From positions 1-27,619 of IMG/VR virus record IMGVR_UViG_3300028654_000213: a stretch of DNA of 27,619 bases; one strand, given 5' to 3'. The translations under genes were made by a program, and so were the position numbers. This document shows, in pieces, positions 21,546-27,061 of this stretch (position 1 is the stretch's first letter; each line of letters begins with the position of its first letter). The notes under the pieces are model-generated. The model did no database searches. It had not been told where the DNA came from and saw nothing but the letters and a program-made list of their open reading frames with translations. The stretch comes from a virus.

Positions 21546-21631
21546 TGGTAGCCAGGACAGGACTTGAACCTGCAAACCCTTGCGGGTGCCGCCTTCTAAG
21601 GGCGGTGTGTCTGCCATTCCACCACCTGGCC
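21546..21631 (-). tRNA. tRNA-Leu (TAG)
   Basis: 86 nt class II tRNA with encoded CCA. Acceptor GGCCAGG/CCTGGCT has a terminal G-T pair. Anticodon loop CTTAGAA gives TAG. The long variable arm is ACCCGCAAGGGT-like (CCC/GGG stem). T-loop TTCAAGT. Confidence 0.93.
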
Positions 21632-21637
21632 ATATTG

Positions 21638-21976
21638 TTAACTTATATCCGCGGGATACACTCTCTTATGTACAGCACATTCCATATTATGATTAGAGCA
21701 ATGAACTGTGATGCTAGGACCATGTACATTACAATCTTCTAATGCATCTCTTATCTTCATCTCGTAGTCACAAGCTTCATCGAAGCAGCAACAGGATGCT
21801 GAAATAGTAATCGTATCTATGCCCGCTTCGTAATCACCAAGGTGCCAGGTCGTATCCCAACCCTTCTCTGCCTTCATCTGATCGCAGATGGCTTGAGCTA
21901 AAGCGCAAGCAGTAGCTTCATACTCTTGCATTGCCTTAGCGGCTTCCTTCATCTTCAAGTCTATAACCTTGTTCAT
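21638..21976 (-). CDS. Unknown protein with Cys-rich middle
   Basis: 112 aa from ATG 21976. N-terminal amphipathic helix (KMKEAAKAMQEYEATACALAQ), then ITISASCCCFDEACD with three adjacent Cys, and a C-terminal VHCSNHNMECAVH that could bind metal. It lacks the family's C-x4-C core. It ends 6 nt before tRNA-Leu and overlaps the preceding gene by 41 nt. Confidence 0.6.
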   Translation of the reverse strand: MNKVIDLKMKEAAKAMQEYEATACALAQAICDQMKAEKGWDTTWHLGDYEAGIDTITISASCCCFDEACDYEMKIRDALEDCNVHGPSITVHCSNHNMECAVHKRVYPADIS

Positions 21977-22154
21977 AATTAGGACGTTTTGTAAATTGTA
22001 CCTCTGTAGCGTCTACTCTATTGCCATTAAAAGGGTATGTGAATGTTAACTTTGCAGCCCACGCTTCGCAATACCTACAAGTGTATATCTTACGATTGTA
22101 GTATTGATATACCCAATCATGCCCATTTAATACACAAGCTAATGATGTTTTCAT
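21936..22154 (-). CDS. Small CxxC protein, SLxCVxxGH type (copy 1)
   Basis: 72 aa from ATG 22154, favoured over the upstream in-frame start because the alignment with the gene at 23339-23515 begins there. MKTSLACVLNGHDW, then YTCRYCEAWAAKL: a C...GH pair and a C-R-Y-C pair could form one zinc site. The gene at 23339 has MKSLVCVVRGH and QCRYCKTRVAW, so these are paralogues. Confidence 0.6.
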   Translation of the reverse strand: MKTSLACVLNGHDWVYQYYNRKIYTCRYCEAWAAKLTFTYPFNGNRVDATEVQFTKRPNYEQGYRLEDEGSR

Positions 22155-22201
22155 TGTATCCGAACCAATTATAAATGTTCGTATCCCATTGTTTATTAAG
22201 T

Positions 22202-22600
22202 ATGACCAAAACATGTACTGATTGTACTCAAGTTAAAAATTTATCCGAGTTCGCTAAACGACGTAATGGTACGCAATATCGTTGTAGAGAATGCTTAGCA
22301 TTTAAGATGCGTGAACATTATCTCAATAACAAAGAACGTTATATAAGTAAGGCAAAGGAATCATCTAAAAGACTACGAGATGAAGTTAGTGCCTTAAAAG
22401 AATCAAAGCCATGTACGGACTGTAAGATTACTTTCCCTTCTTATATTATGACATTTGATCATCTTGATTCAAAGACTAAGGTTAATGACATTGCTACCTT
22501 AGTTACTACTAATAATCGTAAGGCAGTGTTTGATGAAATTGCTAAATGTGAATTGGTTTGTTTTAACTGTCATGCACAACGAACTCATAATAGACTTTAA
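22202..22600 (+). CDS. HNH endonuclease (phage free-standing)
   Basis: 132 aa from ATG 22202, on the plus strand against the general direction. TKTCTDCTQVKNLSEFAKR and QYRCREC make an N-terminal zinc-like pair typical of small phage HNH proteins. The catalytic part has PCTDC, then MTFDHLDSKTKVNDIA with the D-H of the HNH motif, and LVCFNCHAQRTHNR. Weak ribosome site. It is followed by a GC-rich foldable region (22604-22735), possibly arriving together. Confidence 0.87.
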   Translation: MTKTCTDCTQVKNLSEFAKRRNGTQYRCRECLAFKMREHYLNNKERYISKAKESSKRLRDEVSALKESKPCTDCKITFPSYIMTFDHLDSKTKVNDIATLVTTNNRKAVFDEIAKCELVCFNCHAQRTHNRL

Positions 22601-22603
22601 ATC

Positions 22604-22735
22604 GGCAACACTGTGCAGGCTTATCTCTAGGCTGCAGAGCGGGGACTACCCTCCTGCAGATTCATGGCCCGGTCCGTCCACAGTGCGCTTTTCGCAGGGC
22701 TACGCAGGCACCGTTAGTTGTACGTTGCTTTGCAA
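22604..22735. other. GC-rich region with strong folding potential
   Basis: Non-coding stretch between the HNH gene and tRNA-Ser. Complementary pairs: 609-615/679-685 within 22 kb (CACTGTG/CACAGTG), a CTGCAG...CTGCAG hairpin (22632-22637/22654-22659) with inner GGG/CCC, TGCG/CGCA (22684-22687/22693-22696) and TTGC/GCAA (22725-22728/22732-22735). Richer in G+C than the flanks. It could be an RNA gene, an intron remnant or a recognition region. Strand undecided. Confidence 0.35.
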
Positions 22736-22751
22736 GAACCCCCACTACAAA

Positions 22752-22840
22752 TGGCGGAGAGAGTAGGATTCGAACCCACGAGGGCTATTAACCCTAACGG
22801 TTTTCAAGACCGCCGCCTTAAACCACTCGGCCATCTCTCC
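22752..22840 (-). tRNA. tRNA-Ser (TGA)
   Basis: 89 nt class II tRNA with encoded CCA and G discriminator. Acceptor GGAGAGA/TCTCTCC perfect; anticodon loop CTTGAAA gives TGA; long variable arm AGGGTTAATAGCCCT; T-loop TTCGAAT. The last 23 nt of the Cys-rich gene P overlap its 5' part. Confidence 0.95.
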
Positions 22841-23057
22841 GTAATATTTTTTCCGTCCAACGGAAACCTTCTAACGTATCTAACATACCCCACGCATGAC
22901 CGTTCCTATCTAAGGACCAATTAGCTTTGTATTGACCGGGACACTTACCTGGCCAGCCTGTAGCTGAAAATTTAGCTGTGTGTTCATCGCAATACTGTAC
23001 GTCACAGCCTACACATCCCCAAACAGGACTGATCAAGCAGCACAGTTCTTTCTTCAT
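22818..23057 (-). CDS. Small Cys-rich LCC-family protein P, between two tRNA-Ser genes
   Basis: 79 aa from ATG 23057, six bases (AAATTT) after the discriminator of tRNA-Ser (ACT), no ribosome site. KELCCLISPVWG is followed by C-V-G-C-x4-C-D-E-H. Its last codons and stop (TAA in the D-loop) lie inside tRNA-Ser (TGA), so RNase P cleavage of a shared transcript would remove the stop codon. Confidence 0.72.
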   Translation of the reverse strand: MKKELCCLISPVWGCVGCDVQYCDEHTAKFSATGWPGKCPGQYKANWSLDRNGHAWGMLDTLEGFRWTEKILRRDGRVV

Positions 23058-23063
23058 AAATTT

Positions 23064-23149
23064 CGGAAGGATAGGGATTCGAACCCTAGAGGGCTATTAA
23101 CCCCGGCAGTTTAGTAAACTGCTGCCTTAGACCGCTCGGCCACCCTTCC
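23064..23149 (-). tRNA. tRNA-Ser (ACT), unusual anticodon
   Basis: 86 nt class II tRNA, G discriminator, no encoded CCA. Acceptor GGAAGGG/TCCTTCC; D-arm GCCGAGCGG as in Ser tRNAs; variable arm GGGGTTAATAGCCCTC closely resembles the neighbouring tRNA-Ser (TGA). Stem GCAGT/ACTGC encloses TTACTAA, placing ACT at 34-36 (codon AGU) with A at the wobble position. Confidence 0.9.
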
Positions 23150-23154
23150 CTTAG

Positions 23155-23334
23155 TTATTTCTTCCTGACGAATTTAATAGGAGCAGATAACTCTGCGTTG
23201 TCCTTTTTCTGCTTCTGCCAGGCTATGTGTTCTCTTGCCATCTTACGTGTAGGGAACCACCAGACGTAGTAACCTTTGTCTTCGTCCCCATTGTCGAGAT
23301 CGAAGACGAGCCACGCATCTTTCTTTGCTATCAT
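23155..23334 (-). CDS. Small unknown protein
   Basis: 59 aa from ATG 23334, chosen because it follows the stop of the preceding gene with AAGGG upstream. KKDAWLVFDLDNGDEDKGYYVWWFP looks like a compact beta hairpin, then TRKMAREHIAWQKQKK, a basic helix, and a Lys/Arg end. No motif recognised. It ends 5 nt before tRNA-Ser (ACT). Confidence 0.55.
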   Translation of the reverse strand: MIAKKDAWLVFDLDNGDEDKGYYVWWFPTRKMAREHIAWQKQKKDNAELSAPIKFVRKK

Positions 23335-23338
23335 AGAC

Positions 23339-23515
23339 TTAAATACCCTTTTCCCGAACAAAGTATCCTGCAGTTCTCTTCTTGTTGAGACGCCAAGGCT
23401 TCCAGGCATTAACTTTTATATTCCACGCTACCCGTGTCTTGCAATATCTACATTGAGCCCAAGAGATATTAAAATAAGCTACATGGCCTCTTACTACACA
23501 TACAAGGCTCTTCAC
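23339..23515 (-). CDS. Small CxxC protein, SLxCVxxGH type (copy 2)
   Basis: 58 aa from GTG 23515, whose TG forms part of the TGA stop of the ferritin-like gene. Read as MKSLVCVVRGHVAYF with WAQCRYCKTRVAWNIK, it parallels the protein at 21936-22154 over about 40 residues, then diverges with a basic tail (RLNKKRTAGYFVREKG). A single zinc site from C, H and C-x2-C is plausible. Confidence 0.55.
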   Translation of the reverse strand: MKSLVCVVRGHVAYFNISWAQCRYCKTRVAWNIKVNAWKPWRLNKKRTAGYFVREKGI

Positions 23516-24075
23516 ATCGATAATCCGATAGCAGCTAATCCCTTAACATGATTAACGATAGCCTTCTTCTTGGAAGTCTTAGACGATAGAGCTCTAAAGG
23601 CCCTCTCGTGAAAGAGCTCGTCCTTTAAAATCTTCTTGAACGTATTACGAATGTCCTCAGGAGCATTCTTATCTTCGACGATCGTCTTGATACGTTCAAG
23701 TCGCATAGACTCAGCAGCCCATGCAACGCCGCACATGTCATCGAAAGATTTAATACCCTGAAGCGTGTGCTTCCAGTAACGATCCTCGTGCTTCAAATCG
23801 GGAACAGCGAATCGAGTATATAAAAGATCCTCAATCCAATCGGCATGCTTACCTTCTTGTCCCGCAATCTTCTCGACAACCTTACGAAACTTAGGCTGAG
23901 GATCAAAATGATCCAGATAGATCTTTAAGCGACTCACGGCACGAGCTTCACCGATATATTGCTTCTGGAGCCAGGTAGTAATCTTAGCATCAGATTTCTT
24001 TGTCTTATCCCACCAAGCCTTCGATTGTTCCTTAAGGGTTCCACATTGGGTCGAAGTCGAGATCGATGTCGTCAT
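23512..24075 (-). CDS. Ferritin-like diiron protein
   Basis: 187 aa from ATG 24075, with AGGAG seven bases upstream (an earlier in-frame ATG at 24150 has none). Four-helix pattern with diiron ligands: E43 (YIGEARAVSRL), E74-x2-H77 (GQEGKHADWIED), E122 (AWAAESMRLERIK) and E153-x2-H156 (KDELFHERAF). This is the E/ExxH duplicated arrangement of rubrerythrin- or ferritin-like proteins. Likely roles are iron storage, peroxide removal or an oxygenase. With SOD in the same window it suggests oxidative-stress handling. Confidence 0.82.
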   Translation of the reverse strand: MTTSISTSTQCGTLKEQSKAWWDKTKKSDAKITTWLQKQYIGEARAVSRLKIYLDHFDPQPKFRKVVEKIAGQEGKHADWIEDLLYTRFAVPDLKHEDRYWKHTLQGIKSFDDMCGVAWAAESMRLERIKTIVEDKNAPEDIRNTFKKILKDELFHERAFRALSSKTSKKKAIVNHVKGLAAIGLSM

Positions 24076-24403
24076 ATATGTTCTCCTGCCTATCAAACTT
24101 TCTATCGTTGTGAATAGACTGTTTACGTTCATTACAAACGTCACAGTCACCTACTTTCTTAAGTGTTCCATTACCTTGTTTAAGGCGATCGGCGTAACAC
24201 TTAGCAGCGTCCTTCAACTGCTTCTTAGTAAATCTTTTACGACACATATCCAAGATAAAATGCTTCCTTGGAGACCAAGCCTTAGCACACTCCTGACACA
24301 TACGTTCGTGACAGAATGTACACTCCGCTCCTGTGTTGAGAGTGCAACAAAGGAAAGGACCCTTAGCTTCAAAGGGGTCTTGGATTACTTTAATTTTACT
24401 CAT
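24032..24403 (-). CDS. Cys-rich LCC-family protein Q
   Basis: 123 aa from ATG 24403, in an ATGA overlap. Its core is further in than usual: PFLCCTLNTGAE at residues 17-28, then C-T-F-C-x4-C-Q-E-C. A second pair, DCDVCNE, lies near residue 90, and the end is acidic (YDDIDLDFD). It overlaps the ferritin-like gene by 44 nt. Confidence 0.7.
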   Translation of the reverse strand: MSKIKVIQDPFEAKGPFLCCTLNTGAECTFCHERMCQECAKAWSPRKHFILDMCRKRFTKKQLKDAAKCYADRLKQGNGTLKKVGDCDVCNERKQSIHNDRKFDRQENIYDDIDLDFDPMWNP

Positions 24404-24744
24404 GGGATGTCATACTTCGCTCTGAACTTAGCCATCTTTCTTTCTAGGTCACGTGTGATAGTTATTACCTCAGGAGGGCCTTTTAACCAATTTCTTCCCT
24501 TAGGGATGAAGCAGCAAGGCTTCTTATGCCTCTCACAATGAACTATTTTATTACACTTTAGATTCTTTATGCAGTCGAGGCAAGGAACGTATTGACAATT
24601 TTTAAAGGCTTTATCCCTTAAAACAAATCGCCTTTGCCAATCGGCATGATTTTCCGTCAGCCACATGAAGATGCAGCACTCAGGGATGTTAGAATGAATG
24701 CCGTAAGAGATGTGGTACTCTAAAGAACCTTTTTTGATTTTCAT
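24400..24744 (-). CDS. Cys-rich unknown protein (IPECC type)
   Basis: 114 aa from ATG 24744, with AAAGGA upstream, 15 nt after tRNA-Gln (TTG). SNIPECCIFMW is followed by PCLDC, KCNKIVHCERH and PCCF: eight Cys and two His in a compact area. It is not the LCC core, though it has the adjacent Cys pairs. Metal binding is likely; role unknown. Confidence 0.62.
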   Translation of the reverse strand: MKIKKGSLEYHISYGIHSNIPECCIFMWLTENHADWQRRFVLRDKAFKNCQYVPCLDCIKNLKCNKIVHCERHKKPCCFIPKGRNWLKGPPEVITITRDLERKMAKFRAKYDIP

Positions 24745-24759
24745 AGTATCCTTTTAAAT

Positions 24760-24833
24760 TGGCTGAGGAGGATGGATTCGAACCACCGCAGCGGAGTCCA
24801 AAGCTCCGCGTCCTACCATTAGACGACTCCTCA
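24760..24833 (-). tRNA. tRNA-Gln (TTG)
   Basis: 74 nt with encoded CCA and G discriminator. Acceptor TGAGGAG/CTCCTCA (T1-A72, as in bacterial tRNA-Gln). Anticodon loop CTTTGGA gives TTG; T-loop TTCGAAT. Confidence 0.95.
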
Positions 24834-24838
24834 GTGAT

Positions 24839-25240
24839 CTACTCTACGGGAGAAGCGGGACAACCTGGTAGCTCATTAATAGGAATCTTGAGCTGCATAC
24901 ATATCGTACGAAGGATGTCATGCATCTTCTTTCGGCCCGTAGGGTTGGCACTATGTAAGGTCACCTTCTGAATACAAGGACTAGGAGGGTTGTTACATAG
25001 GTAGGTCTGTATATACCAGGCAATAGGTTCATACGTTTCAAGACTTGTATGACCCCCGGTCCATAAACCATTCTCGCCCATGATGCTGTTACACTGTATA
25101 TCATGATCGATAGACACGTGCGTAACATCTTGCGTAGCGAGTAGACGTATGGCCTCTGTGACCGTTCTGGCTGTATGCCAATCGGTCTCACCGGGATATA
25201 TGTCTTCAGGTACTCTTAGGTCGTCTACGAACAGCTTCAT
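24839..25240 (-). CDS. Cyclic-phosphate-processing receiver-domain (cREC) protein
   Basis: 133 aa. MKLFVDDLRVPEDI gives the N-terminal D-D of a receiver fold; ARTVTEAIRLLATQ, VSIDHDIQCN and the late LHSANPTGRKKM match the family of cREC proteins thought to process cyclic phosphates on RNA or nucleotides. The N-terminal Asp pair, the D-H-D and the H-S-A-N are the likely active residues. With RNA ligase, kinase-phosphatase and macro protein in the window it could help RNA end repair. It ends 5 nt before tRNA-Gln. Confidence 0.75.
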   Translation of the reverse strand: MKLFVDDLRVPEDIYPGETDWHTARTVTEAIRLLATQDVTHVSIDHDIQCNSIMGENGLWTGGHTSLETYEPIAWYIQTYLCNNPPSPCIQKVTLHSANPTGRKKMHDILRTICMQLKIPINELPGCPASPVE

Positions 25241-25457
25241 GATGCTTCCCCTTTACTAGGACGTGTGTTCCAGATTTGTCTCTATAGCTTGTTACATCGT
25301 ACATACTTTTTAGTGCTGCAATACCGCATGATGGAGATGACGTGTTGTGCTGTTGGAAAGCACTTACATTAGACGGAATACACTTGGTACAAATAGCCCA
25401 TTCACACTCTGAACATCTTGCCCACGTACTTAAGACGCAGCAGAGGTTGTTAGTCAT
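25206..25457 (-). CDS. Small Cys-rich LCC-family protein R
   Basis: 83 aa from ATG 25457, overlapping the macro gene stop by ATGA. MTNNLCCVLSTWAR is followed by C-S-E-C-x4-C-T-K-C. The C-terminus is basic (KGKHHEAVRRRPKST) and runs 35 nt into the cREC gene in another frame. Possible nucleic-acid binding. Confidence 0.7.
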   Translation of the reverse strand: MTNNLCCVLSTWARCSECEWAICTKCIPSNVSAFQQHNTSSPSCGIAALKSMYDVTSYRDKSGTHVLVKGKHHEAVRRRPKST

Positions 25458-25906
25458 GGCTTATAGATTATAACTTTATAAGGCACCTTAGAAAAAGTTC
25501 CATCTATAATAGGCTTAACTATATTCCAATCACCGTTCGCTAAGCCACAACCTATTTTAAAAGGAATACCCACAACAGGTTTCTTATGAGTCGTAGGAAT
25601 CCACTCTCTAAGATTCTCTAGACCTGATAGCATTGCCACGTAGTCGGTATGTCTATCTGCCCCACCCATACCGTTTTGTGAATACAGATTAACGATCGTA
25701 ATACCTTTAGACTTAGCAAAGGTAAAGGTACCTAACCTTTTCTTATCCCCGAGGATGGTAAGCTTGTCCGCTTCAAAGGCTTCAGGGAATCTTTTCTTTA
25801 TCTCGGCAGCAATACCTGATCCAAAGGTATGATAAAGATTAGCCTGATGAATGATGTGAGTTACTTCTTTGGCATCGAAGAGGCTTCCATCTTTATTGGT
25901 AACCAT
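25454..25906 (-). CDS. Macro-domain protein (ADP-ribose binding/processing)
   Basis: 150 aa from ATG 25906, with GGGG eight bases upstream; an in-frame start at 25963 lies inside gene S. Macro features: IIHQANLYHTFGSGIAAEI (the N-x5-G-S-G-I-A ligand loop), LGTFTFA, TIVNLYSQNG and VGIPFKIGCGLANGDW (second glycine-rich loop). This is most like Poa1p-type macro proteins that remove phosphate from ADP-ribose 1''-phosphate, a tRNA-splicing by-product. In this phage it may recycle ADP-ribose or reverse ADP-ribosylation. Confidence 0.85.
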   Translation of the reverse strand: MVTNKDGSLFDAKEVTHIIHQANLYHTFGSGIAAEIKKRFPEAFEADKLTILGDKKRLGTFTFAKSKGITIVNLYSQNGMGGADRHTDYVAMLSGLENLREWIPTTHKKPVVGIPFKIGCGLANGDWNIVKPIIDGTFSKVPYKVIIYKP

Positions 25907-26117
25907 TTGTTGTACCCCATCTATGTAACGCGGGACAAGAAGGACATTTAAGTACTCTACCAAATTCAGTTAGAGGTCTAGCGTCTCTACCTGAAACCCA
26001 ATCGGTCGAGTAGTCAGTCTTTTCTAAGCAAGGGTAGCAGATGACCGTCTCGCTATTAGGACATGAAGCGTATGGTGTTAGGAGACAACAAAGGCTTGTT
26101 TTCCATTTTGTCTTCAT
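25893..26117 (-). CDS. Small Cys-rich LCC-family protein S (one ligand changed)
   Basis: 74 aa from ATG 26117, in a TAATG overlap with T. TSLCCLLTPYAS is followed by C-P-N-S-x4-C-Y-P-C: the second Cys of the first pair is Ser, unlike other members. Later KCPSCP adds two Cys that could compensate. Confidence 0.68.
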   Translation of the reverse strand: MKTKWKTSLCCLLTPYASCPNSETVICYPCLEKTDYSTDWVSGRDARPLTEFGRVLKCPSCPALHRWGTTNGYQ

Positions 26118-26341
26118 TAAAAGACTACCTCACACATTATATGGACGCCCGATCTATTAGGATCCACTACGCTCCCCACGCTCTTACGGGCTAGTTTTGC
26201 TACATAACAAGTAGGAGATACTTCGTTATGAAAGTCCCACGGAGCTTTATCGGGAGGAAGATCGCTGCAGAAGTAGCATGTCTTCCATTCACATCCATCG
26301 CAAACTAACCATGTATTGAGTTCACAACAGAGTTTATTCAT
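26117..26341 (-). CDS. Small Cys-rich LCC-family protein T, directly after a tRNA
   Basis: 74 aa from ATG 26341. TTTATT is all that separates it from the CCA of the CAT tRNA; no ribosome site. MNKLCCELNTWLV is followed by C-D-G-C-x4-C-Y-F-C. The tail has two more Cys (TCYVA, MCEVV). Confidence 0.75.
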   Translation of the reverse strand: MNKLCCELNTWLVCDGCEWKTCYFCSDLPPDKAPWDFHNEVSPTCYVAKLARKSVGSVVDPNRSGVHIMCEVVF

Positions 26342-26347
26342 AATAAA

Positions 26348-26437
26348 TGGTTGCGGAGACCGGAATCGAACCGGCATAGCCTTTCGGCTTGGAGCTTATG
26401 AGACTCCCGTGGCAACACCACCATCCACCTCTCCGCT
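26348..26437 (-). tRNA. tRNA with CAT anticodon and a long variable arm
   Basis: 90 nt with encoded CCA, A discriminator. The anticodon stem GGAGT/GCTCC encloses CTCATAA (CAT). The variable arm AGCC-GAAA-GGCT is a 4-bp hairpin, as in class II (Leu/Ser/Tyr) tRNAs, not Met. D-stem GTGG/CCAC; T-loop TTCGATT. If A14 is aligned as usual, position 1-72 is A-A and unpaired, and the acceptor is six pairs; alternatively it starts one base later. Amino-acid identity is uncertain. Confidence 0.85.
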
Positions 26438-26445
26438 ATAAATCT

Positions 26446-26517
26446 TGGGCCGAGTGGGACTTGAACCCACAACCCTGTCCTTAAAAGGGACCTGCTCTTC
26501 CTTGGAGCTACCGGCCC
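26446..26517 (-). tRNA. tRNA-Lys (TTT)
   Basis: 72 nt, no encoded CCA. Acceptor GGGCCGG/TCGGCCC with one G-T. Loop CTTTTAA gives TTT; the outermost anticodon-stem pair is G-A. T-loop TTCAAGT. It is 8 nt upstream of the CAT tRNA. Confidence 0.93.
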
Positions 26518-26538
26518 GATATACTATTTATACACAAA

Positions 26539-26613
26539 TGGCTGGGGAGGAAGGGATCGAACCTCCGACGTCCGGTTTCAGAGACCGGCATTCTACCGCT
26601 GAATTACTCCCCA
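26539..26613 (-). tRNA. tRNA-Gln (CTG)
   Basis: 75 nt with encoded CCA and G discriminator. Acceptor TGGGGAG/CTCCCCA; anticodon stem CCGGT/ACCGG around CTCTGAA gives CTG. T-loop TTCGATC. A second Gln isoacceptor besides TTG. Confidence 0.94.
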
Positions 26614-26619
26614 GTGATA

Positions 26620-27060
26620 CTACCCGTTAAGTATACACGCTAGAATCTTATCAGTAACCCTAACTTCCTTACCGATAAAGATTCTAAGAGCTACCTTGTT
26701 ATGCTTCCTAGAATAGAAGTTGGCAGCTAACTTAACAGGAGTTACGTCTAAGTCTACGTAAAGATCAAGAGATACCGCGTCTCTCTGATACTTGGCGTAG
26801 ATAGTACTAGACCACGAATCCGGACTCTGTACCCAAGAGATGTGATGCTTCGCAGTCAATTCATCAAGCCTAGTCAGTAAGTCGCGGACATTAGATAACA
26901 TCCTAGGGTCTTTAAGTTCCGAAAGGCGCTTCTCCCAACGGACAACTCTCTTCATCTTACGTTCTAAGTCTGACTTCTCATTGGAGAAGTTCTCTTCAAC
27001 GAGCTTAGTTGCGTTTGCAACAGAGAAGATACTTCCACGACCGTAGGTCCGTACGCGCAT
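26620..27060 (-). CDS. Unknown protein, 146 aa
   Basis: It starts at ATG 27060, with GAGGAGATAAC upstream, a strong site. The first half is charged and helical (EENFSNEKSDLERKMKRVVRW, MLSNVRDLLTRLDEL). The second half has beta strands (VSLDLYVDLDVTPVKLAANF, KVALRIFIGKEVRV). No motif recognised. It is adjacent to a similarly helical gene and ends 6 nt before tRNA-Gln (CTG). Confidence 0.62.
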   Translation of the reverse strand: MRVRTYGRGSIFSVANATKLVEENFSNEKSDLERKMKRVVRWEKRLSELKDPRMLSNVRDLLTRLDELTAKHHISWVQSPDSWSSTIYAKYQRDAVSLDLYVDLDVTPVKLAANFYSRKHNKVALRIFIGKEVRVTDKILACILNG

Positions 27061-27061
27061 G

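Noticed and set aside
22604-22735. Group I intron
   Set aside because: I could not identify the P3-P7 core or a G-binding site, and the flanks are intergenic, so calling an intron is unsupported.
23064-23149. Amber-suppressor tRNA (CTA in the anticodon loop TTACTAA)
   Set aside because: Standard loop geometry puts ACT at 34-36; CTA would start at position 35 and lack the preceding U33. No other tRNA here reads TAG.
26348-26437. Initiator tRNA-fMet
   Set aside because: Although 1-72 may be unpaired, the anticodon stem lacks the three G-C pairs of initiators, T11-A24 is of elongator type and the variable arm is long.
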